From: Spirilliplanes yamanashiensis
Lineage (GTDB): Bacteria; Actinomycetota; Actinomycetes; Mycobacteriales; Micromonosporaceae
Direction: 5' to 3'
DNA: 64,000 nt
Assembly (NCBI RefSeq): GCF_016863475.1
Contig: NZ_BOOY01000041.1
Span: 29,424 to 93,423, forward strand
Under the pieces are notes generated by a model, which had not been told where the DNA came from, made no database searches, and saw only the letters and a program-made list of their open reading frames with translations. Of this stretch, positions 1-8,771 are shown one piece after another. Both the position numbers and the translations under genes were made by a program. Within the stretch, counting starts at the first letter, position 1, and each line of letters starts with the position of its first letter.

Positions 1-195
1 CGCCCGCGCGTTGCTGCGCTTAACGGCGCTGAGTTGCTGAAGGCCCGGAGAGGACTCGCCGGAGGCGGTTGGCGGGACCGGTGAGCTGCACGTGCTCCGC
101 TCCAGGGCGCCGGCCGCCGCGGCCGTCACCGCGATACCTGCCGTCATGACGGCGGGCAGCGTCAGGACGGCGAGGAGGACCGCTCGAAGCTTCAC
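1..195 (-). CDS. Secreted protein, N-terminus only (probable cell-wall hydrolase of the conjugation module)
   Basis: Partial gene reading leftward out of the window; only about 65 residues are visible. They form a signal peptide: a basic start (MKLRAV), a hydrophobic stretch of about 20 residues rich in Ala, Val and Leu, then a Ser/Pro/Thr-rich linker. The GTG start at 195 is preceded by a purine-rich AAGGGGGG; an in-frame ATG at 231 is an alternative. In related actinomycete elements a secreted lytic transglycosylase/NlpC-P60 protein lies next to the T4SS operon and opens the wall for the mating pore. That function is inferred from position only; no catalytic domain is visible. Confidence 0.6.
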   Translation of the reverse strand, partial: MKLRAVLLAVLTLPAVMTAGIAVTAAAAGALERSTCSSPVPPTASGESSPGLQQLSAVKRSNARA

Positions 196-319
196 GCGGC
201 GAAGCCCCCCTTCGTGGCGCGGCGAGGGCATGTGGAGGTATCCCGTGGCGTCGACGGGATGGTGGTCCCGGTGGACCGGGCGAGGTGTGGGATCGGCAGG
301 GCGTGACCGAGATCGGGTC

Positions 320-350
320 AGGCTACGCCCGGTCCACGCATCGTTGTCAA
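320..350 (-). promoter_or_regulatory. Candidate promoter of the secreted protein gene
   Basis: On the minus strand a consensus TTGACA (345-350) is followed 19 bases later by TAGCCT (320-325). This is a reasonable actinobacterial housekeeping promoter pointing at the GTG start at 195. It sits in the divergent gap between that gene and the T4SS operon. Confidence 0.4.
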
Positions 351-504
351 CGGATGTACCCGCCGCAGTTTCGGCTGCTCACGGCTGCGTGGATCACGAC
401 TGCGGCCAGCCGTTCCGGTGATGTCGGCGTGCCGCATCGGCCCTGCGGAGATCCGCCGAACGGCTATATCGACGCAGAGCCATGAACCGATTGCTTGCTT
501 TCCG

Positions 505-535
505 TTGACTTCGACCGTCGTCTCGCTCTTACAGT
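505..535 (+). promoter_or_regulatory. Candidate promoter of the T4SS operon
   Basis: TTGACT (505-510) and TACAGT (530-535) are spaced by 19 bases, about 90 bases upstream of the first T4SS gene at 625. The following genes are spaced by a few bases or overlap down to about 10036, so one promoter could serve them all. The call rests on motif and position only. Confidence 0.4.
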
Positions 536-624
536 GGCGATCTCGCGTGACGAGAAGCTGTTTCCGCAGCTCAACACGCATTTTCGTGCGCCTGCCGGGG
601 CGTACGGGGAACAGGAGCCGATCC

Positions 625-924
625 ATGTCGTTGCTCACCGAGACCGCCATAATCCTGGCGGAAGTCCCAAATCCGGCACCGGTCGATCCCACGGGTGGGG
701 CCAAGGGTGTCAGCCTGCTGATCTCGTACGCGAAGTGGGGCGTCGTCATCGTCTGCGCCGTGATCACGCTGGTGTCGTTCGGTTACATGGCGGCCGGGAA
801 CCTGCAGAACCGGCCGGAGGCCGCGGAGCGCGGCAAGCGCGCGTTCGTCTGGTCGTTGATCGCGACCGTCGGGGCCGCGCTGGCCATCCCGCTGGTCAAT
901 AACGTCTTCGGCGCGGCGTCCTGA
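625..924 (+). CDS. VirB2/TrbC-like pilin-type small membrane protein
   Basis: A 99-residue protein with two predicted membrane helices (about residues 30-52 and 70-92) joined by a short polar loop containing NRPEAAERGKR. This size and two-helix topology fit VirB2/TrbC-type pilins, which polymerise in the mating channel. It is the first gene of the T4SS operon. The ATG at 625 was chosen because AGGAG lies just upstream (613-617) and upstream in-frame codons look non-coding. Assignment is by topology and context; no diagnostic pilin motif is visible. Confidence 0.65.
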   Translation: MSLLTETAIILAEVPNPAPVDPTGGAKGVSLLISYAKWGVVIVCAVITLVSFGYMAAGNLQNRPEAAERGKRAFVWSLIATVGAALAIPLVNNVFGAAS

Positions 925-937
925 TCGGGGTCCGGTC

Positions 938-1663
938 GTGTCGGGGGACTTCCTGGCGGCACCGCGCGCCTCGGCGCGTTGGCGGCTGTCGGCCGTGGTC
1001 CTGGCGGTGGTCGTCGGCGCCGGGCTCGCGCTGTGGGTGACGGGTCGGGGCGACGATCGCGCGCCGGCGGCCTTGCCCAGCGTCGCGCCGAACTCCGGGA
1101 CCGCGCCGCCACCGAGTGCCGTCCGGCCGACCGGTGAGCCGCTCCGGCTGGTGCGCGGCGGCAGGGTGGTCGACGGCCTCCACGTCGGGTTCCCGCGGTC
1201 GACTGCCGGCGCGGTGTCGGCGGCGGTCGAGTTCTGGACGCAGCTGGGGTCCACCCTGGACCCGGATCGGGCGCGGTCGATCGCCCGGCGGATCGCCGTG
1301 CGGTCGTGGAAGACGGCCGGCGAGGAGCTCGCCGCCGGAACGGTCAGCACGCGCCGGCAGCTCGCCCTGCCGGCCGCAGGCGACGTCCCGCCGGGTACCT
1401 CCGTGAGTCTCGGCCCGGTGGCGTACCAGCTGCGGGATCCCGGCGAGGACCGGGTGACCGTCCTGGTGCTCGCCTACCTCATCACGACGACGCCGACCGT
1501 CGGCACGCAGAGCAGGATCGGAGTGTTTCCGGCACCGCTGCGGTGGGACGACGGTGACTGGCGCATCGAGCGAGCGCAGGGGCGCAGCGACTATCGTGGC
1601 CTGCAGGCACAGCCGGGCAGCCCGGAGGCTGTCGCGGCCGGCTGGCTGGACTTCGTGTCATGA
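938..1663 (+). CDS. VirB8/TcpC-like conjugation protein
   Basis: A 241-residue bitopic protein: short cytoplasmic N-terminus, one membrane helix at about residues 15-35, a Pro/Ala-rich linker, then a soluble extracytoplasmic domain (about 75-241). The soluble part contains a segment where Trp/Phe precede a helix (AVEFWTQLGSTL), as in NTF2-like TcpC and VirB8 domains that scaffold the secretion channel. It lies between the pilin-like gene and a TrbL-like gene, and its stop overlaps the next ATG (ATGA at 1660). The start is GTG. The family is inferred from architecture and operon position. Confidence 0.6.
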   Translation: MSGDFLAAPRASARWRLSAVVLAVVVGAGLALWVTGRGDDRAPAALPSVAPNSGTAPPPSAVRPTGEPLRLVRGGRVVDGLHVGFPRSTAGAVSAAVEFWTQLGSTLDPDRARSIARRIAVRSWKTAGEELAAGTVSTRRQLALPAAGDVPPGTSVSLGPVAYQLRDPGEDRVTVLVLAYLITTTPTVGTQSRIGVFPAPLRWDDGDWRIERAQGRSDYRGLQAQPGSPEAVAAGWLDFVS

Positions 1664-3078
1664 GCGCCCTGGCGGAGGCGCCGGCGGCTGAGCCGTGCGG
1701 CTGGGCCAACCCCTTGGCCTGCGCCGGGGACGTGGTCGGTGGCGTGGCGGGCGGCGTCGCGGGTTCCGCGTGGGAGGCGGTGTGCCGGTCCTTCGCCGAC
1801 GCCGCGGTGAGCCTGCTGGAATTCTTCGCCAACGGATTCGTCACCATCGGCTCGGTCGACCTGCAGTCCCCGGGTGTGCGTGACGTGTACGCGACCAGTC
1901 TCGGCTTGGCGGCGCTCGTCGCCGTGTTCTTGCTGCTGGTGCAGATCGCGCGGACGGCGATGACGCACGAGGGATCCGCTCTCGCGTACGGGCTGGTCGG
2001 CCTGGGCAAGGCGGCTCTGGCGTTCATGGTGACGCTGACGGTCGGCGGTGTCGCCCTGGTCGCCGCGGACGAGGTGACCGCGTTCATCGTCAACCGCGCG
2101 TTCGGCAGCTCCGAGGGCCTGCGGGACAAGCTGGCCGGGTTGTTCGCGGTGGCCCCGACCACCTCGCCGTCGCTGCTGCTGATCCTGGCGATCGTCTGCA
2201 TCCTGCTGGTCGTCGTGCTGTGGTTCGAGCTGCTGCTGCGCAACGCCGCGCTGGTGGCCCTGATCGCCACCTCGCCCATCGCCGCGGCCGGGCAGATCAG
2301 TGAGACCACCAAGGCGTGGTGGCCCAAGCTTGTCGGCGCGACGATCCAGCTGATCGTGCTCAAGCCGGTGATCGCGCTGGTGTTCGCCCTCGGCCTCAAC
2401 GTCACCGGCGGCGCCCGGGACGTCGCCACGCTGCTGTCCGGGCTGGTCGTGTTGCTGCTGGCCGCCCTGGCGTGGCCGGCGATCGCCCGGTTCTTCACGT
2501 TCGCCAGCGTGCAGATGGGCGGCGGCATGGGCCTGGCCGGGCTGCTCGGCGCGGGCTCCAACGCGGCGAACGCCCGCAACGGCATGCCGGTCGGCGCGGA
2601 CCCGAACCAGTTCTCGCAGACCGCCGAGGCCCGCACGATGGGCGCGCACGCGGGCCGCGCCGGGGGCGCGGCAGGGACGTCGTCCGGCGGGGTCGGCGGC
2701 GCGTCGGGCGGCGCGGCGGCCGGGGGAGCGGCAGCGGCTACGGGTGGGGCGGCCGTCGCGGTATTTGCCGCCAAGGCGGTGCTGGATACGGCGCAGAAGG
2801 GCGCGAACGCGCTCGTCGGCAAGTCGGAGCAGATGGCCGGGCACGCCGGTCTGGACCGTGCGAACCCGCACGCCAACCCGGCCGGATACCCCCGCCACGC
2901 GGCACCGGCGTGGCCCGCCCGGCACGGCGATCCGCCGCCACCGCCGGCCCACGAACCGGCCCACGGCGACGACGACGATCCACCACCACCGGTACCGCCG
3001 CCGACCGGGTCATCGCCGGTTCAGCACCAGCGCGCGCCGCAGGCGCAGGCGGTCGAGCAGGAACGGGAGCGTGATTGA
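1660..3078 (+). CDS. VirB6/TrbL-like polytopic conjugation membrane protein
   Basis: A 472-residue protein with a polytopic core of about six to seven helices (roughly residues 70-290), such as SLGLAALVAVFLLLVQIA and LLLILAIVCILLVVVLWF. A low-complexity tail follows: Gly/Ala-rich at about 330-370, then Pro-rich with an Asp run near the end. This layout is typical of actinobacterial TrbL/VirB6-type inner-membrane channel subunits. The ATG overlaps the stop of the upstream VirB8-like gene, and the 3' end overlaps the possible TTG start of the SCO6880-family gene, which indicates translational coupling. Confidence 0.7.
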   Translation: MSALAEAPAAEPCGWANPLACAGDVVGGVAGGVAGSAWEAVCRSFADAAVSLLEFFANGFVTIGSVDLQSPGVRDVYATSLGLAALVAVFLLLVQIARTAMTHEGSALAYGLVGLGKAALAFMVTLTVGGVALVAADEVTAFIVNRAFGSSEGLRDKLAGLFAVAPTTSPSLLLILAIVCILLVVVLWFELLLRNAALVALIATSPIAAAGQISETTKAWWPKLVGATIQLIVLKPVIALVFALGLNVTGGARDVATLLSGLVVLLLAALAWPAIARFFTFASVQMGGGMGLAGLLGAGSNAANARNGMPVGADPNQFSQTAEARTMGAHAGRAGGAAGTSSGGVGGASGGAAAGGAAAATGGAAVAVFAAKAVLDTAQKGANALVGKSEQMAGHAGLDRANPHANPAGYPRHAAPAWPARHGDPPPPPAHEPAHGDDDDPPPPVPPPTGSSPVQHQRAPQAQAVEQERERD

Positions 3079-4628
3079 CGATGGGCCGACGCGACCGCGG
3101 CGACGTCGCGCACCGCGACTCGGGCGCGCGCACGTACTTCGGGTGGCAGCAGGAGCGGGTGGCGTTCCTGTTCGGCCTGTCCGGGCAGCGGGTGGCCATG
3201 CTCGCCGCGGCGGTCGTGGCCGGCGCGTGGCCGCTGTCCGCCTCCAGCATCGCCACCGCCGTGGTCGCCTGGCCGGTCGCCGGCGTCCTGGCTGTCCTGG
3301 CGTTCCTGCGGGTGGGCGGCCGGACCGTCGACGAGTGGGCCGTCGCGACTGTCTCGTACGGCGCCACCCGCGGTCGGGGGCAGCACAAGTTCATCTCCGG
3401 AGCCTTCAACCCGAGCGGCGGCAACGACGCGGCCAAGCCGATGGACCTGCCCGGCATCCTGGCCCCGGTGCGGATCCTCGACGCCCGGATGCCCGACGGG
3501 CAGCCCCTCGCCATCGCCCACCACGCGATCGATCGCACCTTCACCGCCGTCGCCTGCGTGCGGTTCCCCGGCATCGGCCTGGTCGATTCCGCCCGCCGTG
3601 ACCAGCGGGTCGCCGGTTGGGGTGCCCTGCTCGCCGGGCTGTGCACCGAGGGCAACCCGATCACCCGGGTCCAGGCGCTGCAACGCCTTATCCCCGAATC
3701 CGGGGCGGCGCTGCGTCGCTGGCACGCCGACCATGTGCACCCGGACGCGCCCGCTGTAGCCGCGGATGTCACGGCCGGGCTGCTGGCTACCTCCACCCTG
3801 GCCACGTCGCAGCGCGAGGCGTACCTGGCGTTCACGATGGACGCACGCCGGCTGGCTCGGCAGATCAAGAACGCCGGCGGGGGCACGGTCGGCGCGGCCG
3901 CCGTGCTGACCCGGCAGTTGCGGGCGCTGGCCGCGGCGATCGGCACCGCGGACCTGCAGGTCGAACGGTGGCTGGCACCCCGGGACCTGGCCGAGGTGAT
4001 CCGGACGGCGTACGACCCGGACATCACCCGGCACCTGGCCGACCGGCGCGCCGCCCACCAGCACACCGCAACCGGCACGCCGCCCGGCGTCGACCCGGGC
4101 GTCGCCGGCCCGGCCGCCGCCGAGTCCACGCCGGGCTGCTACCTCCACGACGGCGGCCGCTCCGTCACCTACTGGGTGCACGACTGGCCGCGCTCGCAGA
4201 TCTACTCCACCGCGCTGGCGCCGCTGCTGGGCGAGGGGCAGCACCGCCGCGCGTTCTCGCTGCACGTCGAGCCGCTCGGCCCGCGGGAGGCGGAACGGGA
4301 GGTCATGCGGGAGCGCACCTCCCGCTCGGTGGCCGTGCGGATGCGGCAACGCACCGGCCAGATCGTCCCGGAGCACGAGCAGGCGGCCCTGGACCGGGCG
4401 ACCGCGCAGGACGCCGAGCGCGCCGCCGGGCACGGCCTGGTCCGGTTCACCGCGTACGTCACGCTCACCGTCACCCGGCCCGACGAGCTCGAGGACGCCT
4501 GCGCCGCGCTGGAGGCCGACGCGGCAGCGGCGCGGATCGAGCTGCGCCGGATGTGGTTCGCGCAGGACGTCGGCTTCGCCATGTCCGCCCTTCCGCTGGG
4601 GTTCGGGCTGCCCCGCCGGCGGTGGTGA
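3075..4628 (+). CDS. SCO6880-family conjugation protein
   Basis: A 517-residue protein whose N-terminus (YFGWQQERVAFLFGLSGQ) and two adjacent membrane helices at about residues 37-80 match my recollection of SCO6880-family proteins, which precede VirB4 ATPases in actinobacterial elements. The rest is soluble and helical. TTG at 3075 overlaps the previous stop and is five bases after GGGAG; ATG at 3081 is the alternative start. It probably links the membrane channel to the VirB4 motor, as PrgI/VirB3-type partners do. The exact role is not established from sequence. Confidence 0.7.
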   Translation: MTMGRRDRGDVAHRDSGARTYFGWQQERVAFLFGLSGQRVAMLAAAVVAGAWPLSASSIATAVVAWPVAGVLAVLAFLRVGGRTVDEWAVATVSYGATRGRGQHKFISGAFNPSGGNDAAKPMDLPGILAPVRILDARMPDGQPLAIAHHAIDRTFTAVACVRFPGIGLVDSARRDQRVAGWGALLAGLCTEGNPITRVQALQRLIPESGAALRRWHADHVHPDAPAVAADVTAGLLATSTLATSQREAYLAFTMDARRLARQIKNAGGGTVGAAAVLTRQLRALAAAIGTADLQVERWLAPRDLAEVIRTAYDPDITRHLADRRAAHQHTATGTPPGVDPGVAGPAAAESTPGCYLHDGGRSVTYWVHDWPRSQIYSTALAPLLGEGQHRRAFSLHVEPLGPREAEREVMRERTSRSVAVRMRQRTGQIVPEHEQAALDRATAQDAERAAGHGLVRFTAYVTLTVTRPDELEDACAALEADAAAARIELRRMWFAQDVGFAMSALPLGFGLPRRRW

Positions 4629-4632
4629 TGTC

Positions 4633-6177
4633 ATGTTCCGACGCCGCGCAGAACTCCCGGTCGCCGACCTCGGCGGCATCCTGGCACCCGCCGTCGCCGT
4701 ACCGAAGGCGGGTAAGCCGCCGAAGCCGCCGCGGCAGCACGGTGATCAGCACCGAGTGCCGCCGCGGCGCGGGTACGCGCGCCCGTTCGCCGGCCGCGCC
4801 CCGATCCCGCCCGCGGTGCCGACCTTCCGTGGCAGCACCGGCCAGGTCCAGGGCCTTTACCCCTGGCTGTACGGGGCGTCGCTGCCGCCGGTCGGCGCCT
4901 ACATCGGCGTCGACACCCTCTCCGGCGGCGCCTTCTCCTGCCACCCCCTCGAATGGCTGCACCGCGGCCTGATCACCAACCCGAACATGCTGATCACCGG
5001 CGTCCCCGGCGCCGGCAAGTCGGCGACCATCAAGGCGATCGGGCACCGGCTCATGGCGTACGGCGTGCGCATGTTCATCCCGGGCGACCTCAAGAACGAG
5101 TACGCCGACCTGGCCCGCGCCGTCGGCGTCGAGCCGGTCGAGATCGGCCCCGGCCTGCCCGCCAGGCTCAACCCCCTCGACGCCGGCCCGCTCGGCCGCA
5201 ACCTGCCCGCCGACGAGCACCGGCTGCGGGAACGCCTCGACGAAGTCCACCGCCGCCGCCTCACCCTGCTCGCCGCGCTCCTCGTCGTCCGCCTCGACCG
5301 CAAGCTCACCCCCACCGAGGAAGCCGCCGTGTCACTGGCCGTCCACCACGCGGCGGGCGGGGGAGCCCGGTACCGGCAGCTGCGCGACCCGACCATCCCC
5401 GAGGTCTGGGCGCTGCTGCGCGACCCGACCGCGGACATGGCGCACGAGCTGCGCATCCGAGGCGACGACCCGCACGAGCTGCGCGAGATGATCCGTCCCG
5501 CCGCCGACGCGCTCGGCAACATGGTCCACGGCTCGCTGTCCGGCCTGTTCGACGGGCCCACCACCGTCCGGCTGGACTTCGACGCCCCGATCCAGACGGT
5601 GGACCTGTCCCGGCTGGAAGGCCGCGGCGACGACACCGTCGCCATGACCCTGGCCTGCGTGTCCTCCTGGGGGCAGGCGGCCGTCGACGAGCCCGACGGC
5701 CCGGTCCGCTTGGTGGTGCGCGACGAGCTGTGGCGGGCCATGCGGATCCCCGCGATGGTCCGCAAGATCGACTCCGATCTGCGGCTGTCCCGCGCCCAGG
5801 GCACGATCCAGGTCCTCGCCACCCACCGGCTCGCCGACTTCGAGGCCGTCGGCCCGGAAGGTTCGGCCGAGGTCGCCATCGCGCAGAACCTGATCGCCTC
5901 CTGCGACGTGCGGATCTGCCTGCACCAGGACACCAAGCCGCTGCAGATGACCCGCGACGCCATCGGCCTGACCGACACCGAATGCGCCCACATCGCCTCC
6001 TGGTCGGGCGAGCAGGTCGGCCGCGCGATCTGGAAGATCGGTCTGCGCGCGTCGCACGTCGTGCAGACCGTGCTGCACCCGGTCGAGCGCCGGCTGTTCT
6101 ACACCAACGCCCGCATGACCATGCCGCCGACCGGCGGCGCCGCCCGATCCACGTCGGTGGAGGTCGGCCATGGCTGA
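4633..6177 (+). CDS. VirB4-family T4SS ATPase
   Basis: A 514-residue cytoplasmic ATPase that powers substrate transfer and channel assembly. Walker A is GVPGAGKS at residues 123-130 and the Walker B-type acidic pair is DE at 364-365 in VVRDELW. An arginine- and histidine-rich C-terminal half follows, as in VirB4/TraC motors. The N-terminus is Pro-rich. The gene sits four bases after the SCO6880-family gene and overlaps the coupling-protein gene by eight bases, the usual order in actinomycete conjugative elements. Confidence 0.85.
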   Translation: MFRRRAELPVADLGGILAPAVAVPKAGKPPKPPRQHGDQHRVPPRRGYARPFAGRAPIPPAVPTFRGSTGQVQGLYPWLYGASLPPVGAYIGVDTLSGGAFSCHPLEWLHRGLITNPNMLITGVPGAGKSATIKAIGHRLMAYGVRMFIPGDLKNEYADLARAVGVEPVEIGPGLPARLNPLDAGPLGRNLPADEHRLRERLDEVHRRRLTLLAALLVVRLDRKLTPTEEAAVSLAVHHAAGGGARYRQLRDPTIPEVWALLRDPTADMAHELRIRGDDPHELREMIRPAADALGNMVHGSLSGLFDGPTTVRLDFDAPIQTVDLSRLEGRGDDTVAMTLACVSSWGQAAVDEPDGPVRLVVRDELWRAMRIPAMVRKIDSDLRLSRAQGTIQVLATHRLADFEAVGPEGSAEVAIAQNLIASCDVRICLHQDTKPLQMTRDAIGLTDTECAHIASWSGEQVGRAIWKIGLRASHVVQTVLHPVERRLFYTNARMTMPPTGGAARSTSVEVGHG

Positions 6178-7966
6178 TCACACGATGGTCCGGCGGCCGC
6201 TGCTGCAGTCGCCGACCGACTACCTGTTCGCCGTCGCCCTCGCCGCCGCGGCGACGGCGCTGATCGGCGTGTGGACGGTCGGCCAGCTGGCGGGCCTGGT
6301 CTTCCGCGGAGCGTGGCCGCACACCCGCTTCGGTGACACCAGCGCCATCCTGGCCCGGCTGCCAGGGCACCTGGCCGATCCTCGCCAGGCGTGGCCCGTC
6401 GCTGCGCAGCCCGACCTGCCCGGGCCTGCCGGCTTCTACACCACCGCCGGCGTGATGCTGGTGCTCACGACGCTGGGCGCCATCGGTACATCGCGCTGGC
6501 TCGGCGACCGACGCCAGCACCGTGGCTTCGCCTCCCCGCGGCAGATCCGCCACGCCTTCGGCGAGAAACAGGTCCTCGCCCGCACCGCGACAATGCGGCC
6601 GTCCATCAGCATCTGCACGATCGGCGACGTCGCCGTCGACCTCGGCCGGGCCCTCGGTCGGCGGCTGTGGCTGCCCATTGCCACCAGCGTCCTGCTGCTC
6701 GCCGCACCGCGGCAGGGCAAGACTTCGCAGGTGATCATTCCGTGGCTGCGCGCCTGGCCTGGGGCCGCGCTCGTCACGTCGGTGCGCCGCGACGTCGTCC
6801 TGAACACGATGACCCTGCGCGCCGACCGCGGCCCGGTCGCCGTCATGGACCTGTCCGGCACCCGCTGGCCACACCCGCTGCGCTGGTCCCCGACCAGCGA
6901 CTGCGAGCGTTTCGACAAGGCCCGCCTGCGCGCCGACGTCATGGTGCAGGTCGGCAAGCCCGAGATTGGGGGAGCGGACTCCACCAACGCCGGCTTCTTC
7001 GGCGCCACCGCCACGAACCTGCTCGCCGCGTGGCTGCACGCGGCCGCCCTGACCGGGCGGAGCATGTCCGACGTGCTGCGCTGGGCCCTCGACGAGTCCG
7101 ACGACGAGCCGATTCGGCTGCTTGCCGCCGCACCGGGTGCGGCGCCCGGCGTCGCCGCGATGCTCGACACCATCTACCGCTCACCCGTCGAGACCCGCTC
7201 CAACATGTGGACGACCGTGCTGACCGCCGTCGCGCCGCTGCTCTCCGACGCCGCCCGCGACGTGTTCTGCCCCGAGCCGGGCGACAGCATCGACCTCGAA
7301 GACGTGCTGACCCGGCGGGGAACGATGTACCTGCTCGTCGACGAGAAACAGGCCGGCGACCTCGCCCCGCTCATCTCCGCCTTCGTCGACGAACTCACCG
7401 TCGTCGCCCGCCGATTCGCCGACCGCACCACCAGCGGACGCATCGACCCGCCTTTGGCACTGATCCTGGACGAGGTCGCGAACGTCGCCCCGCTGCCCAG
7501 CCTGCCCGCGCTCATGTCCTACGCGGCCGGGTCCGGCATCTTCGTCGTCGCCGTCCTGCAGGACATCGCCCAGGCCCGGCACCGCTGGGGCCGCGACGGC
7601 GCCGACATGCTCTGGGGCGCCGCCACCACCAAGATCGCCCTCGGCGGACTCTCCGGCGACGAACTCGCCGAGTTCTCCAAGCTGGCCGGGGAGTACCGCG
7701 AGACCGTCCACTCGTGGACCCACAACCACCGCCACGGCGTCACCGACCAGGCCAACCTCACCGACCGCAAGACCCTCGCCCCCGACCGCGTCCGCACCCT
7801 GTCCGAAGACCGCCGGCAGGCGCTCGTCGTGCACGCCACCACCCCCGCGGTCCTGGTGTCGATGGTCCGGCACTACGAATCCGAGAACGCCGCCGACTAC
7901 GCCCGCAGCGTGGCCGACACCCAGACGGCGCTCACCGCCCACGCCGACGCAGCGCGCCGTGGCTGA
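6170..7966 (+). CDS. VirD4/TraG-family type IV coupling protein
   Basis: A 598-residue coupling protein that brings the relaxase-DNA complex to the channel. Two N-terminal membrane helices (about residues 20-45 and 90-110) are followed by the ATPase. Walker A ends in GKT (G183-K184-T185 in APRQGKT) and Walker B is LILDEVAN with D434-E435. A typical TraG/TraD C-terminal segment follows (LQDIAQARHRWG and neighbours). It overlaps both neighbours by eight bases. The length and layout fit TraM recognition domain-containing coupling proteins of actinobacteria. Confidence 0.85.
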   Translation: MADHTMVRRPLLQSPTDYLFAVALAAAATALIGVWTVGQLAGLVFRGAWPHTRFGDTSAILARLPGHLADPRQAWPVAAQPDLPGPAGFYTTAGVMLVLTTLGAIGTSRWLGDRRQHRGFASPRQIRHAFGEKQVLARTATMRPSISICTIGDVAVDLGRALGRRLWLPIATSVLLLAAPRQGKTSQVIIPWLRAWPGAALVTSVRRDVVLNTMTLRADRGPVAVMDLSGTRWPHPLRWSPTSDCERFDKARLRADVMVQVGKPEIGGADSTNAGFFGATATNLLAAWLHAAALTGRSMSDVLRWALDESDDEPIRLLAAAPGAAPGVAAMLDTIYRSPVETRSNMWTTVLTAVAPLLSDAARDVFCPEPGDSIDLEDVLTRRGTMYLLVDEKQAGDLAPLISAFVDELTVVARRFADRTTSGRIDPPLALILDEVANVAPLPSLPALMSYAAGSGIFVVAVLQDIAQARHRWGRDGADMLWGAATTKIALGGLSGDELAEFSKLAGEYRETVHSWTHNHRHGVTDQANLTDRKTLAPDRVRTLSEDRRQALVVHATTPAVLVSMVRHYESENAADYARSVADTQTALTAHADAARRG

Positions 7967-8771
7967 CTACGACACCACACCCGTCGCCCGGCTACGACCG
8001 GGCGGACGCGGCGCCGCCGGCCCGGCCCTCCGGACTCGCCGCCTGCCCAGCGGCCCCGCCGGCGCCGGCGGCAAGCCACGCGTTGCGGGCCCGCTGGTGC
8101 GCGAATGGCACGCCATGACGCCCACCGACCGCAAGGCGGCCTGGATCGAACTCGTCGAGTGGGTTATCTGGCTGCACGACCGCTACGAACTGGCCACCGA
8201 GCACCGCCTGCCCCAATGCTGGCCGTTGCACCCGGGCCTCATCGAGGAGCTCGCCGCACTCAAGGCCTGGCGCGGGGAGATCTATACCGCCGACCAGCCG
8301 GCCGGGCAGGCCGCCCGCTACTGGCACGCCGAACTGCGCCACGTCATCCACGCCGCCACGACGATCTACGCCGCCGGCTGCCGCGCCGGACACCGCACCC
8401 CGGCCGCCCTCGCCGCCGCGGACACCGACCTTTGCGCCCAGTGGCTGAGAGCTGACCCCCTCGCCGCCGTACCGGCGGCCCTGCTCGCGAGCACGGCCAA
8501 GCCGCGTGCCGGCGACCAGCGGATAGGAGACCCGATGATCCACGACGCCCTGCACCGCGGTGAAGCGCGACCTCTCGGCCAGCAGATCACCGACTACGTG
8601 CACTACCGCGACCAGTGGTGGACCGCCCACCCCGACGGTGGTTGGACCGTCGTGACGGATCCCGTGTTCACCGCCGAACTCGACTCCGCCGCCGACCGGA
8701 TGGCGGTCGCCGACGCCGCGGTCGCGGCCGAACGCGCCCGCCGCGCCGCCCTGGAAGGGGGAACCAGCTGA
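7959..8771 (+). CDS. DUF4913-type protein
   Basis: A 270-residue soluble protein. The middle part (about residues 48-110, with ELVEWVIWLHDRYEL, a CW and an HP motif) matches the DUF4913 pattern I associate with actinomycete conjugative elements. The C-terminal third (HYRDQWWTAH and TVVTDP) is a separate module that recurs alone in the 86-residue protein at 9776. The GTG start overlaps the coupling-protein stop, and the last base of its TGA is the first base of the next ATG. Function is unknown; it probably belongs to transfer. Confidence 0.65.
   Translation: MADYDTTPVARLRPGGRGAAGPALRTRRLPSGPAGAGGKPRVAGPLVREWHAMTPTDRKAAWIELVEWVIWLHDRYELATEHRLPQCWPLHPGLIEELAALKAWRGEIYTADQPAGQAARYWHAELRHVIHAATTIYAAGCRAGHRTPAALAAADTDLCAQWLRADPLAAVPAALLASTAKPRAGDQRIGDPMIHDALHRGEARPLGQQITDYVHYRDQWWTAHPDGGWTVVTDPVFTAELDSAADRMAVADAAVAAERARRAALEGGTS

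Noticed and set aside
1482..4679. Long minus-strand frames opposite the TrbL-like and SCO6880-family genes
   Set aside because: Ser/Arg/Ala-rich antisense shadows; the plus-strand frames have coupled starts and recognisable membrane topology.
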